Positions 35,288 to 45,718 of a stretch of DNA of 64,000 bases are shown one piece after another. Each line of letters begins with the position of its first letter. Within the stretch, counting starts at the first letter, position 1. Under the pieces are notes generated by a model, which saw nothing but the letters and a program-made list of their open reading frames with translations, was not told the DNA's origin and made no database searches. The stretch is taken from positions 7,174,001-7,238,000 of the forward strand of contig NZ_CP064689.1 in the NCBI RefSeq assembly GCF_023100945.1. Reading direction: 5' to 3'. The translations under genes and the position numbers were made by a program. This stretch comes from Bradyrhizobium sp. 200. Lineage in GTDB: Bacteria > Pseudomonadota > Alphaproteobacteria > Rhizobiales > Xanthobacteraceae.

Positions 35288-35770
35288 CTGGCTGGTGGGG
35301 CAGTCGTTATGGTGTCGATTTCGGTTTTAGCTAGGAACGGATAACCCGGCATCACCGATTGCGGGACGATCAAGCTGGGATCGGTAAGATGGCGCACGTG
35401 CCAGTCGTCGGAATACTTTGTACCGACCTGCGCTAGGTCCAGGTCCGGTGCGCTTCGATCCCCACTGGAACGGATGGTCGTACATGCTCTCGGCCGCGAG
35501 CGAGTAGTGGCCGTACTGCTCCACCTCGTCGCGCAAATAAGCGGGTCATCTGCGAGTTGCAGAGGTAACAGCCCTCGCGCACGTAGATGTTGCGTCGCGT
35601 AAGCTCGAGCAGCGCATAGGGACGTCCCCATCGACCACCTCGATCGTGCTCTTCAACTACAATAGCGGAGTGATCTCGACCAGGCCTCCGATCGCGATCA
35701 TCGCGAGAATGCTCGCTATCAGGATGTTCGAGTTCTTCTCGAAAATACGATGTCGCGTCCAGAAAGACAT
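35288..35770 (-). pseudogene. fixO: ruined fixO (cbb3 oxidase subunit II)
   Basis: Starting 12 bases after the fixN stop, the frame reads MSFWTRHRIFEKNSNILI and VEITPLL, then an in-frame TAG, then LKSTIEVVDG. Further pieces in other frames are NIYVREGCYLCNSQM (heme c site) and [44 protein letters not shown] and [18 protein letters not shown] stop codon and at least three frameshifts make it non-functional. FixO carries electrons from FixP to FixN. Confidence 0.88.
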
Positions 35771-35781
35771 TGACGAGCTCC

Positions 35782-37254
35782 TCATTCGGCCGGCTGATGA
35801 GCGAGCGGCGACTGCACCTCGTCCTCGGCCACCCGTACCGTCATCCAGAGATTATAGAGCACGATGCCGATGGTGGCGGTCGAGAAGTGCCAGTTGACCA
35901 GCTTCAAGCTGTAGAGACCCTTCCGATCCCTTAGCCAGGCGATCAGGCAGTACAGTGCGCCGAAGGAAACGAAGCCGACCCAGCCCAGCGCGCCGGAATG
36001 CACGTGACCGATGGTCCAGTCGGTATAGTGGCTGAGCGAATTCACAACCTTGATCGACATCATCGGGCCTTCGAAGGTGGACATGCCGTAGAAGGCGACC
36101 GACACCACGAGCGTGCGCAGCACGGGATCGGTGCGGAGCTTGTCCCAGGCGCCCGATAGCGCCATCAGGCCGTTGATCACGCCGCCCCAGGGCGGCATCC
36201 ACAGCATGATCGAGAACGTCATGCCGAGCGTCTGTGCCCAGTCCGGCAGCGCCGTGTAGTGCAGATGGTGCGGGCCGGCCCAGTAGAGGAAGATCAGGGC
36301 CCAGAAGTGAATGATCGACAGTCGATAGGAATAGACCGGCCGCTCGGCGCGTTTCGGGATGAAGTAGTACATGATGGCGAGGAAGCCGGCCTTCAGGAAG
36401 AAGCCGACTGTATTATGCCCGTACCACCACTGGAAGATCGCATCCTGCACGCCGCCCCAGGCAATGTAGGACTTCGAGCCGAACACCGAGACTGGCAGCG
36501 CCGGGTTGTTACCGAGATACAGCACGGCGATCGTGACGATGAAGGTCAGGTAGAACCAGTTCGCGACAAAGATATGCGGTTCTTTCCGCTTGATGATGGT
36601 CGCGACGAAAACCAGCAGATAGACCACCCAGACGATCGTCAGCCGGAGATCTGCGTACCACTCCGGCTCGGCATATTCCTTGGACTGCGTGACGCCAAGC
36701 AGATAGCCGGTGCCGGCGACCAGAATGAAGAAATTGTAGCCGATGACGACGAACCAGGGTGCAAGATCGCCGGCGAGGCGCGTGCGGCAGGTCTTCTGCA
36801 CGACATAGAGCGAACTTGCGATCAGCACGTTGGCGCCGAAGGCAAAGATCACCGCGGACGTGTGCAGCGGCCGTAGCCGGCCAAAACTCGTCCACGGCAG
36901 ATCCAGATTGAGCGCGGGCCATGCGAGCTGGGAAGCGATCAGCAAGCCGACCGCAAATCCGGCGATGCCCCAGATGACCGACATCACGGCCGAGAACTTG
37001 GTCGGGGCCATATTGTAATTGAGGCGGCCGTTGATTTCCTGCGCGGGCGATGCCGCCGGACGATCGAAGTAACGGTTGAGGATAGCGAATGCGGCGGCGC
37101 CGCTTGCGATAAAACCAAGCGAAGCATGGAGGGCGAACGGCCCATCCAAGGCTCTCGCGCCTGCAATCAGGCACAGATAGGCCATTACCGCGAAAAACGA
37201 CGTTAGTCCGGCTTCGCCATGGGTCATCCGTTTGGTGGTTTGAAATGGATACAT
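35782..37254 (-). CDS. fixN: FixN, cbb3-type cytochrome oxidase subunit I
   Basis: A 490-residue protein of about 12 membrane helices: [47 protein letters not shown] (copper-B histidine region), [23 protein letters not shown], and [17 protein letters not shown] (heme ligands). It reduces oxygen at very low concentration and is essential in nodules when working with FixO and FixP. The start at 37254 ([17 protein letters not shown]) fits the family. With fixO dead beside it, it may not form a working oxidase unless partners come from another locus. Confidence 0.92.
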   Translation of the reverse strand: MYPFQTTKRMTHGEAGLTSFFAVMAYLCLIAGARALDGPFALHASLGFIASGAAAFAILNRYFDRPAASPAQEINGRLNYNMAPTKFSAVMSVIWGIAGFAVGLLIASQLAWPALNLDLPWTSFGRLRPLHTSAVIFAFGANVLIASSLYVVQKTCRTRLAGDLAPWFVVIGYNFFILVAGTGYLLGVTQSKEYAEPEWYADLRLTIVWVVYLLVFVATIIKRKEPHIFVANWFYLTFIVTIAVLYLGNNPALPVSVFGSKSYIAWGGVQDAIFQWWYGHNTVGFFLKAGFLAIMYYFIPKRAERPVYSYRLSIIHFWALIFLYWAGPHHLHYTALPDWAQTLGMTFSIMLWMPPWGGVINGLMALSGAWDKLRTDPVLRTLVVSVAFYGMSTFEGPMMSIKVVNSLSHYTDWTIGHVHSGALGWVGFVSFGALYCLIAWLRDRKGLYSLKLVNWHFSTATIGIVLYNLWMTVRVAEDEVQSPLAHQPAE

Positions 37255-37352
37255 TCTCGCATTCTCTTCGCGAAGGCATCTGCCCCGGAACGCAGATTCC
37301 GCTTTAGTTGGATCCGGGTCCGAGGCCAGACCAGGTGCTTCCGCCAGCAATT

Positions 37353-37493
37353 TCAGAAGGCGCGTCGCTTCCGGGAATTCGACGTGGGCTGTTGTGACGT
37401 CGTCCCATGCGAGCCGCCCCAAGCCAGGACGGCGGCTAAAATCGCAAAAACCGACACCACACCTACGGAAACAAGTATCGACTCGAGGAGCAT
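37353..37493 (-). CDS. small single-span membrane protein upstream of fixN
   Basis: A 46-residue protein: [27 protein letters not shown], one clear membrane helix, then a short polar tail [24 protein letters not shown] lies eight bases ahead of the ATG. Similar tiny membrane proteins occur beside cbb3 oxidase genes in rhizobia; a role in assembly is a guess. Confidence 0.55.
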   Translation of the reverse strand: MLLESILVSVGVVSVFAILAAVLAWGGSHGTTSQQPTSNSRKRRAF

Positions 37494-37515
37494 AGCGACT
37501 CTCCTGTTGCAGCTG

Positions 37516-37977
37516 TTAGATGCTCTGGGAGCACCGTTGCAAAGCGCGCAGCACGTCGGTGCGCGAAATGATCCCAGCAAGATGTTGACCCGTTTCGATC
37601 ACCGGCATGCTTTTGATCCGATGATTGACTATGAGCTCAAGCACCCTAGTTAATTTCGTCTCTGTTCTAACATAAATGAAGTCCGGCGTCATGACGTCCA
37701 TAGCCGTCAAGTTCATCAGATCGTCGTGGCGCGGCATGATGCGAGCGCGGGTGACGACAAAGCGCGACATGACATCCAACTTTGAAACCACGCCGATGAC
37801 TTGCGAGTGATCTTGAACGGGATAGGAGTTGAAATCACCCCTTTGGAAGAGATCACAAAGCTCACGCAAAGTGAGGTCCCGCGTAACGACCTTCGGCGTG
37901 CTGGTCATGTGGTCTGCAACAATTTGTTCGAGGAAGCTGTGCAAGCTGCCCCCTTCTCCGGCTGAACACCAATTCAA
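37516..37977 (-). CDS. two-CBS-domain protein
   Basis: A 153-residue protein of two CBS repeats: VADHMTSTPKVVTRDLTLRELC...YPVQDHSQVIGVVSKLDVM, and AMDVMTPDFIYVRTETKLTRVLELI...MPVIETGQHLAGIISRTDVLRAL. CBS pairs bind adenine nucleotides and act as energy sensors. A TTG inside the frame (before HSFLEQIVADHM) is a possible shorter start with GGGGGC upstream. It lies next to the fixN group and may be controlled with it. Confidence 0.85.
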   Translation of the reverse strand: MNWCSAGEGGSLHSFLEQIVADHMTSTPKVVTRDLTLRELCDLFQRGDFNSYPVQDHSQVIGVVSKLDVMSRFVVTRARIMPRHDDLMNLTAMDVMTPDFIYVRTETKLTRVLELIVNHRIKSMPVIETGQHLAGIISRTDVLRALQRCSQSI

Positions 37978-38261
37978 TCACCCTCTCCTGTAGGGCTGTC
38001 GCGTTAAGTAAGATTCCGGCGTTGTTGAACCTCCGCTATGGCGCGCGGAAGCGCGCGATGATCGCTCACAAACAACCTTAACATGTTCATCGCTCCCGAA
38101 ACTCCACGGGCAACGCGTCCCTCAAAAGGCTGACGCACGTAGGTGATGATGCGGCAAGCCGACGATCACGACGACAGCGCGGATGGGCTGCTGCAGCCAG
38201 TGGCGGAACACGAATGGGATCACCACGCGGATCGCGGTGGGACTTTTGTCATGTACAGCGG

Positions 38262-38864
38262 TCATGGTGCAATCCGGTCGCGCTCACAGCGCAAGCCGGC
38301 TCCATCTGAATTGACGCACGGCATCACAAAGGTGCGCGGCGCGGATAATGTTGACCGCGTTTCTGAGTGAGCTGCCTCGTCGGCGATCAGCTCCCCCAGC
38401 CAACGATGGAATCTATTGTCCCCCAGTCCACCATAAAATTCTTTATCCGCAGCATAGGCGCGGCAAGTACACATTTCATCAAATGCTATCACGACCATCA
38501 GAGAGAATTCGTCTCTCAGGTAGTCATTGACCTTGCTAAAATAACGTAGCCGGCCGCCCAATCTTTCCCAAAGATCCTTCTGGGATCCATCAGCAACGAG
38601 CTCCATGATTTGGATGAAACCATTGGTGTGGCGCTCTTCGTCTGCGGCCCAAGCATTAAAGAAAGCCGCACCTTCCTCGGTAGCGATCAAGTTACGGATG
38701 GATAACTCCTTTTCCAAATGCCTTGCGTCATATTCCGTATACAAATCTATCCACAACTTGTTCCAGCCTACGCGCAGAGTTGATGGCTCAGCGGCGAACA
38801 TGGCCGGCGTCAGACCACTGAACAATTCTGACGGCGTCGATTTGCGTCGAATTAGCGGGATCAT
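38262..38864 (-). CDS. ferritin-like/diiron protein, C-terminus frameshifted
   Basis: A protein from MIPLIRRKSTPSELFSG with the metal-ligand pattern of ferritin-like diiron proteins: EEGAAFFNAWAADEERHTNGF, then VVIAFDEMCTCRAYAADKEFY and GELIADEAAHSE (E-x2-H type). After HSE the frame becomes TRSTLSAPRTFVMPC; adding one A in the run gives NAVNIIRAAHLCDAVRQFRWSRLAL and a stop at 38284, for a 193-residue product. The layout is closest to acyl-ACP-desaturase-like proteins; the substrate is unknown. AGGGGGAG precedes the ATG. Confidence 0.65.
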   Translation of the reverse strand: MIPLIRRKSTPSELFSGLTPAMFAAEPSTLRVGWNKLWIDLYTEYDARHLEKELSIRNLIATEEGAAFFNAWAADEERHTNGFIQIMELVADGSQKDLWERLGGRLRYFSKVNDYLRDEFSLMVVIAFDEMCTCRAYAADKEFYGGLGDNRFHRWLGELIADEAAHSETRSTLSAPRTFVMPCVNSDGAGLRCERDRIAP

Positions 38865-39574
38865 CGGACTCCCCCTCGCGAACCTTGGATGATGCGGTCT
38901 GCACAGACGCACTTTCTTCCGGAATTCCCGTGTGGCATTCGATTGCGCGAGCTTGGAGTAATTTTGTAGGAATCTAGACTGAGCATGCGGTTGCCTTCGT
39001 AGAAATATGGGTGATTAACGACGCAAAGGTGAGAAGTGGTTGCTCCACGCGCGGAACGTCCCATTCGAGACAAGCTCATAGAAAACCGAATATTGACGGC
39101 TCTGTCATTGATCGCGGTCAACATGCTTACCAATACTAACCTCGGCGCCCCGCAGTTTGCTGCGCCAGCCGAAGGCGCAGCCGCGGTACCGACACTCGCA
39201 CCGATCTCGGTAACATCCGCGCCTTTGTTTCGGTGCCGTCCGGAATCCATGACACCTCAGTCGCCGCACCGAGGCGTTGATAACATTACACACTGTGTCC
39301 ATCCCAAGCCTACGGTTAAAAACGGATAGACTCGCAATCATTCGGTCAGCAAAAAATGGGAGCACAACGCCGCTTACGCTTGAGGCTCATGCGAAACAGT
39401 CCAGAGTACACGTTCGTCATTTTTCGAGTCCCTGGCCTTGATTATCGCCCTTTCGGTGTTGTGGCCCCACTCGGAAGATTGGCGATGTTCGCTCTTCGCG
39501 TCAGGAGCGCCGCGGACATCAAAGCATTCTGATCCGCAGTGCTCCGATTTCGAGTACACCCTACCTTTCATGAC
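38865..39574. other. gap of about 700 bases, nothing recognised
   Basis: A plus-strand frame (39036-39329) contains LTALSLIAVNMLTNTNLG and an Ala/Pro-rich part, which could be a signal-peptide-like remnant, but it has no family match I can name. Confidence 0.35.
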
Positions 39575-40546
39575 TTAGAATAATATCGACGTAGACACCA
39601 AAAAATTCAGAGCACGTCCCGTTTGGCGTGTGTATGTAATGCTCGTCGGGTTATTGATGTATGTCAGTCCTACGCTTGTATATATCCCAGGTGCCAGATG
39701 CGCTGTATATGTTCCCGAGATCGCAGTACTGTCGCGATGTACGAGATGGCCTTTAGCCAATGCAGCCTCCACCGCAAAGTTGCTCCACACGGTGTTAGTA
39801 GCGACAACGGCAATCTGATCACTGGGCCGGCTGTCAAATAGTCCCTTCGCATAAAGACGAAGCTCAAAATACTGGCTGACTTATTCAAGTCAGTCGGAGC
39901 GTACATTACAGAGAACCCACCATAGACACCACGAGATGCCGAGCCCTGGACATCAGACTGCCAGAGTTGCCTGTCCGCAGCGACGTAGTAGACCTGTTCG
40001 CGTTGGCTCTCGGCTGGTTCGGATACTGCAAATTCGTGTAGCTGCTGTTGTTGAAACCGGCGCCTGCCCGCAACCAGGTCTCGGGCACGCCAGGAGCAGC
40101 TTTGTTCTTATAGCCAGGTTCATCAAGCAAAAGAATGCCCGCGTTGGGCGTGCTCCAGTTTAAGCCGCTGGGATTTTCTGTTATCTGCGCAGATTGGCCG
40201 TCTGGACTGAGTGAGCGCTGGATTGAAACCTTATTATAGAAGCGAGCATCAAAATTGTACTTCAGGTTGAGAGCTGGCGTCGGCGCCGGATTGTTGCTCA
40301 TGCCTGCTTGGTAAAGGATGTTCGACGAGGGTCCAAAAACGTTTACTCCTGCGTTCCCTCCGACCACTGTGCCTGCGAACTCATTTTGATTTCTGAGGTA
40401 ACCCATTTTGAGTTCGAGTTTCCTGCCGAAAAACGTCTGATAGTAGGCAATTGTGTTGATTCCTACTCTATCTGGCCCGCCGGGCTTCCATGTCCAGTAT
40501 TGCTGCTCGGCTCCTACGATGATCTGATCATCGGGAATTCCAAAGC
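39575..40546 (-). pseudogene. decayed OprB-type porin, partner of 60149-61702
   Basis: Three minus-strand pieces align along the intact porin at 60149-61702: MGYLRNQNEFAG with FGPSSNILYQAGMSNN and GAGFNNSSYTNLQYP; then MYAPTDLNKSAS; then MWSNFAVEAALAKGHLVHRDSTAISGTYTAHLAPGIYT with the barrel end LVSTSILF. They lie in different frames, and the whole N-terminal third with the signal peptide is missing. The left break at about 40546 joins directly to another broken gene. Confidence 0.85.
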
Positions 40547-41211
40547 GGCTTGAACCCGGGCAAGGATGTAAAATCCTTGATGATCATCACGTCTTCGCGG
40601 ACGCGTGCGCCCGGCAAGCCTTCGAGGAACGAAGCCGGTCTTCCAGGCGTCGCCGACCAAGAGAGCATTTCAGCCCGCGGCACCCCTGCGATCGCAAGTG
40701 CAAGTCCCAGGGATTCCTTTTGCACGGCAAGATTTTCTCTTTCTTTCCATGTCAGACCCGGGATGGCCCGGGCGCGGTTCTCCGAAAACCGCGCCAGCCT
40801 TGCGGCCAGGTTGGGATCGCGCGCCGTCAATGCGTCCACCGCGGCCGCGAATGTCTTCGGCGGCAGCAATCCGCCGGTGCCGAGGATGCGACGAAGGGGG
40901 CCCTGAGTCTTGCGGGAACCAGGCCGACAAGTTCTTCAATGGAAGGGGCCGTTCCAATCTCTGCAACTCGGTCATGTTGAGCCGGGCCAACCCGGTCCCC
41001 GCCGACATGCCCTTTCGGCCGTCGGCGATGTGCGTGATCGCGCCGTCGCGAAGCACGCCAGCACGACCAACGTGTTGTTACCGCAGGAAAAGCACGGCAC
41101 GGGTTCGGCGACGTACCGCGTGGCCTCGTGCCGGTTTTCTTCGGCGTAGCTCAGAATAATGTCACGCCGGCCCTCCGGAACATGGAGGACGTAAGCGGTT
41201 GCGGCAGGCAT
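40547..41211 (-). pseudogene. truncated and frameshifted unknown protein
   Basis: Pieces in three frames read in order MPAATAYVLHVPEGRRDIILSYAEE; MLRDGAITHIADGRKGMSAGTGLARLNM; and LPPKTFAAAVDALTARDP followed by WKERENLAVQKESLGLALAIAG and GARVREDVMIIKDFTSLPGFK. They look like one conserved bacterial protein whose C-terminal half has been replaced by the dead porin. I recognise the type as a hypothetical protein of scattered distribution but not a function. Confidence 0.5.
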
Positions 41212-41550
41212 GAGAGTGGGTCCTTCAGCCGGAAATTCGACGGGTGGCGCAATCCGCAAAGGTAAGTTCCATAGGACGCGGTTGTAAGGGGAGCCCGCCA
41301 CAATTGGCTGGGCTGCAGCCTCAGATCCGCATTTGGCTCTGCGTTTAATGAGCAGAAATAAGAACACTTGTCCCAAGGCGAGACGCTGGCTATGCGGCCG
41401 GGCAACATTTCAAGTGCGTTCCCCAATGCCAGAAAGGCAAAAATAGCCGAATTTCTTTGCATTCAGACCGGAATCCTGAATCTTTATTGAAGTTTTTAGA
41501 AATAACCTTGAATATGGATAGGCATAGAGCTTTCTTACCCCAGGTTTTCC

Positions 41551-42747
41551 GTGAATCGCGACCATCTCAGCCATGCCATCCGGGAGCGACTGAAACGGCT
41601 ACCGTCGCCGTTCGACTCCCATTACGGGGTCGTTCCACTGCCACCGCCCGAGGAGGGGATTGCGGTGGGTCCGGTCCTCGCACGGCTTAAGGCGGCAGAC
41701 GCGGCCCTTGTCAGAATCGAGACACTCGCGGCGGAACTCAAGGACCCCTATCTCATCAGCCGCATATTGCCCCGGCGCGAGGCTGTAAGCAGTTCGTCGA
41801 TCGAAGGGACGAATAGCACACTCGACGAACTGCTGTCAGTTGAGGAAAGCGAAGATTCCCCGCAGGGCGAAGCCGCCGCGCAAGTGCGCGACTACGCACT
41901 CGCGCTCGATAATTTTCTACCCCGCGCGCGCAAAGAAAAGCTGAAATTGTTCACGACCGCTCTGACTCAGGATTTGCATCGTGCCGTTATGCGTGGCGAT
42001 GCTGACTATAAGGACAAGCCCGGAGATTTCCGAGAGCGGGTGGTGTGGATCGGCGGCAGAGGCGACATCGCGTATTCGACCTATAATCCAACGCCACCTG
42101 CCGATATCGCGGCCTGCCTCGAAGACACCGTGAAATACATGCGCTGCGAGGGGATGCAGGCGATGTACCAGAGCTTCATCGTGCGCATGTCAGTGGCGCA
42201 TGCGCATTTCGAGGCGGTCCATCCATTCCGCGACGGCAACGGCCGCGTTGGACGTCTGCTGTTACCGCTGATGATGGCGGCAGAGGGAATGATGCCGCTT
42301 TATCTCTCGCCCTACATCGAGGCCCACAAGACGGCTTATTACGACTCCCTCAAGGCAGCGCAGCAACGGCTGGAATGGCACGAAGCGGTGGGGTTCATGG
42401 CAGATGCAGTGGTCGGCACGACCGATGAGCTACTCAAGACGCGCGAGGCCTTGGCCACACTTGGCGCTATGTGGCGCGAACGTCGGAAATTCCGGCAGGG
42501 CTCTGCCAGCCTTCGCGCGCTCGATGTATTACCCCATTATCCAGTTCTAACCGTGAAGCGCCTGGCTATGCTTCTCGACATCACTGTGCAAGCAGCTTCC
42601 CAAGCAGTGGAGCAGCTTGTCGAGCGCAAGATTCTCGTGGAGCGGACTGGCTATGCCCGCAACCGCGTATTCACTGCGCCTGATGCGCTGTCGATTATCA
42701 ACCGCCCGTTCGGCGAAGACCCGATTCTTCCCGGCCCACCTTCATGA
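41551..42747 (+). CDS. Fic-domain protein (probable AMP-transferase)
   Basis: A 398-residue protein. The catalytic Fic motif is HPFRDGNGRVGRLL (about residues 229-242), complete. The N-terminal self-inhibition motif SSSIEGTNS is present (near residue 88), as in class II Fic proteins. A C-terminal winged-helix part, LTVKRLAMLLDITVQAASQAVEQLVE, follows. Such proteins move AMP onto hydroxyl groups of other proteins. The start is a GTG at 41551. Its targets are unknown; it is the only intact gene between 39.5 and 46 kb. Confidence 0.9.
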   Translation: MNRDHLSHAIRERLKRLPSPFDSHYGVVPLPPPEEGIAVGPVLARLKAADAALVRIETLAAELKDPYLISRILPRREAVSSSSIEGTNSTLDELLSVEESEDSPQGEAAAQVRDYALALDNFLPRARKEKLKLFTTALTQDLHRAVMRGDADYKDKPGDFRERVVWIGGRGDIAYSTYNPTPPADIAACLEDTVKYMRCEGMQAMYQSFIVRMSVAHAHFEAVHPFRDGNGRVGRLLLPLMMAAEGMMPLYLSPYIEAHKTAYYDSLKAAQQRLEWHEAVGFMADAVVGTTDELLKTREALATLGAMWRERRKFRQGSASLRALDVLPHYPVLTVKRLAMLLDITVQAASQAVEQLVERKILVERTGYARNRVFTAPDALSIINRPFGEDPILPGPPS

Positions 42748-42847
42748 CGATTCTCAGTCCATGATCTGATGGTTCGTTCATACCAGACAGTGTAGCACAA
42801 ACCTTCGCATGGTTTTGTCCACATACCATTGCTGAGCCAGGGCGAAT

Positions 42848-43631
42848 ATGAGCGATTTCTCGAATTTCCGCGCCGTCTATAACGAGCTGACCGACGCTGT
42901 AACAAGCGCAAAATATCAATTCTTCAAAGACCATTTGGAGAATTTCCACCATAACATCGACGACACGCCAAGAGCGCACCGCGTCGTTTCCGACCTGGAG
43001 AAGCGCGTCGATTTTCCGACATGGTACGCGGAGTGTAAGGAGACGATTGGATCGATGGTCGGGAGCGGGACGCTCGCATGGCCGAAGGACAAGACCGACA
43101 GACTGGCCATGCACGTCGCCCTGCTCCGGGCGCTCGGCAATGGCGAGCTGGATATGTATGACTTCTGTGCCGCCTTCCTGTACCACGGCTAACGATTACA
43201 ATAATCATGTCTATGATATATCCCGGCAACTCTTCCTGCCGGCGACGCGCGAGCTGATACGCTACATTGAACAGCATTTCGATGCTGCCGACATTCCAGC
43301 ATCCGACCGCATCGTCACTATCAATCACAACAGCAAGGAATATACCGATGCCGACGGGGCGATGGCGGAACTTGAAACAGCCATCCGCGAAGCCAACGAC
43401 TTTGACGATCCGGCAGAGAGGGAGCAGCGCGAGGCGGAAATCTCCGCCGCGCGGCGCCTCATAAGATCGGCTCGGGTTCGCGTCGATCTGTTCGTGGATC
43501 TGATTAAACCAACTGTCGTGCAGTATGCGACAAAAGTGAAGGACGGCATCGTCGCCAACGCAGCCAACGCGACCGTCACCGCATTGGGCGTGTTGCTCGG
43601 GTACGCGTTCAAGGCGCTACTCGGCCTGTAG
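42848..43631 (+). pseudogene. hypothetical protein with a one-base frameshift
   Basis: The first frame starts MSDFSNFRAVYNELTDAVTSAKYQF and ends at FLYHG stop. Removing one G at about 43187 joins it to NDYNNHVYDISRQLFLPATRELIRY and DPAEREQREAEISAARRLIRSAR, with a hydrophobic C-terminal helix VTALGVLLGYAFKALLGL. The restored length is 260 residues. The family is unknown. It follows the Fic gene by 100 bases on the same strand and may have been in the same message. Confidence 0.55.
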
Positions 43632-43884
43632 CGTTATAATCAACAGCTCGCCGTTCGCCACAGACCAAAAAGGGCCTGACGGCAACATCAACCCGCACGG
43701 TCATCGTTGAATCTGCTTCGTCAACGTCGCTGTAAATCAGGTCTCCAGTAGTCGGCTTGGCCCGTTAAGAGGCCCTTTAAGCCGCCTCCGTTTGAAGCAG
43801 TTTTGAAGGAAGCTGAGAATGGGGATCGCTTCTCCAAACAGCAGCAGAGCTGACTGACCCTCAATCGCCTCGGAATTCTCATGT

Positions 43885-44698
43885 TTGTCTTTTCCAGGAG
43901 GGCAATTCAACAGCGGCTTCATGACCTATGAAGTGCTCGACCATGATCAGTGCGACAAAACTGCCGCTCGCCTTAACAAGCCAGGTAGCGACCGACTGGC
44001 AGCGATGTGGGAGATAATTTTCCTCTATGCTTTTGGCAAAATAGGAAAGTTCACGTCTGAGCAGGCGCTCGTAACCGGCAAGAAGCCGGATATCAGCTTT
44101 AGCTTTCTGGGTGAAGCTGCAGTGGGGTTGATCGCCGACATCACTGCTGTTTCGGATGACGGCCTCGATAAGGATAATCCGATACAACAACTCTCCGCGG
44201 AGATTGCGCGCGAGGCCAAGAAGGCCGGACTACCCCCGGCCGGCATCAGATATCGCACAGAGGGTCGGCGGGAACCCGTGGCGGACGGCGAAAAAGTCTT
44301 CTTGCAATTGCCTCCGGCTGGACAGTTTCCATCGCTTTTAAAGCGTCATATCCGACCGTTCTTATTGCGTGCGAAGGCTGTCGGGGCGGCGGCCGCTCCC
44401 CGTGTCGTTACGCCCGGCGAGATTTCCTTGACGGTCAGTTATGACGGCTCCCGCTATTCTTCAGGAGCGTCACGGAGCATCGGGGGATTCATGGAAGTCT
44501 ATTGCAACGGCACCGCGCCCATCCGTCACAAGGATAGTCGCCTCGGCATCCGAGCGACGATCCTTCGGCTGCAGCAGTTTCGTTGGTCCAGCCGAGAAGT
44601 GGCTCGGCGTGCACAGCGAGCACGGCCTCGAGGGCGGGCGACCGAAGCGCTCGGTTTCGCCAACAGAACGAAATGAAGAAGCGGTGATGCTTCGATGA
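43885..44698 (+). pseudogene. nuclease-like hypothetical protein, 3' frameshift
   Basis: The frame gives MTYEVLDHDQCDKTAARLN, then DRLAAMWEIIFLYAFGKIGKFT and KKPDISFSFLGEAAVGLIADITAVSDDG, a pattern that resembles a PD-(D/E)xK nuclease core (inference). Near 44577 it turns into Arg-rich sequence; shifting one base gives FVGPAEKWLGVHSEHGLEGG and a stop at 44698 that overlaps the next ATG (ATGA). The overlap and the length (one base off a multiple of three) support a single one-base lesion. The function is not known. Confidence 0.45.
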
Positions 44699-45063
44699 GC
44701 GACACTAGATCGGGGGCTGGTACACGGTGCGCGTTATCTAGCACGATCAGTTGGCACAACAACCAGATCCACGCAGTTGGGCGCGGAGCCTTCACTCGCG
44801 AGGAAATCGAAGCAGTGATCGCGCGTCACGTGGCATTGCGCAGGCAACACGGTGGCGGTGCATCGCATCTGTTCACCGCGATGACGGCTCAACAGGCCAA
44901 AAACCGCGAGTTCGACGGGGTTGTAGTCATCTGTCCATACCAAGTTGGCAGCGACATCGAGCACAAGCGCCGGCTGCTCTACAACGCTGTGACGCGGGCA
45001 AAGCGTTGGTGCAATATTATCGTTCAAGGCCAGAACATTCTTGCAGCGGCGCCATTTGTGTAG
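44695..45063 (+). pseudogene. UvrD/Rep-family helicase, internally deleted
   Basis: The start MSDTRSGAGTRCALS is followed by a helicase C-terminus: AMTAQQAKNREFDGVVVICPYQVG and HKRRLLYNAVTRAKRWCNIIVQG. These are motifs V and VI of superfamily 1 helicases (VTRAK), but the P-loop and the DEAD-type motif are absent, so most of the gene (many hundred residues) has been lost from the middle. It follows the nuclease-like gene with an ATGA overlap. Confidence 0.65.
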
Positions 45064-45122
45064 GCTCGGCTCGAGCGTAAGCTGCGATCTGCATCCTCGC
45101 GTCCATTCCCAACGATGTCGTC

Positions 45123-45518
45123 ATGTCCGAGATCGTGGCTGGAGAGCTGGAGCACGATACGAGCCGGCAGAACGGCGAGCACCGCTTTCTGCATGACCTC
45201 GTGACGGGTGGAATCGTGACGCTCGCCACTATGACCGACGCGGAGTACGAGATTTTTCATGAACTCACGTCTACCTCGCCCTCCCTTGACGACGGCGAAG
45301 CTGCAACGATTGCCATCGCGGCAACAAGATTTTTCCTGTCGGTTATCGATGAACGGCGCGGACGAAACCGCGCCAGCGCGCTATTGAAAACGCAAAATCC
45401 AGGCTGGTCGTTAGACCTCTTACGTCGTCCGACGGCCATCGCGGTTCTCGGCGACCAATGCGTTAGTACAAACCGCGCATGTCACCAGAACAGTGTCGGG
45501 CAGCGCGAGCGTGGTTGA
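45123..45518 (+). pseudogene. PIN-domain-like protein, partial
   Basis: The frame gives VAGELEHDTSRQNGEHRFLHDLV, DAEYEIFHELTSTSPSLDDGEAATIAIAATR and VIDERRGRNRASALLKTQNPG, which fits the acidic active-site layout of PIN ribonuclease domains (DDGEAATIA, DERRGR). The N-terminal strand with the first Asp is missing and the end runs into noise over the next gene. It would pair with the HTH gene right after it as a toxin-antitoxin-like unit. Confidence 0.5.
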
Positions 45519-45718
45519 ACTGGTCGCAAGAGGAATTGGCGACCAACGCGCAAAGATCGAACAGCACGCTTTGAGATTTTGAAGCGGGGCGGCGAGTTCC
45601 GATCGCCAACAACGTACTAGCGATCAGGAATGCACTGGAAGGAGCAGGAAATGAATTTCTGTTCGACGAGGACAAGGGCCGATCGGGACTAGCCGCTCGC
45701 ATCGAGCGGCAGCAATAA
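45479..45718 (+). pseudogene. XRE-family HTH regulator with a premature stop
   Basis: The frame reads MSPEQCRAARAWLNWSQEELA then STL, a TGA at 45572-45574, then DFEAGRRVPIANNVLAIRNALEGAGNEFLF and stop at 45718. The two parts form one complete XRE-type helix-turn-helix protein of 79 residues; an Arg codon CGA has probably become TGA. It is likely the antitoxin or regulator of the preceding PIN-like gene. Confidence 0.75.

Noticed and set aside
36259..36876. Plus-strand frame of 205 residues opposite fixN
   Set aside because: Antisense to a clear membrane protein; composition typical of shadow frames.
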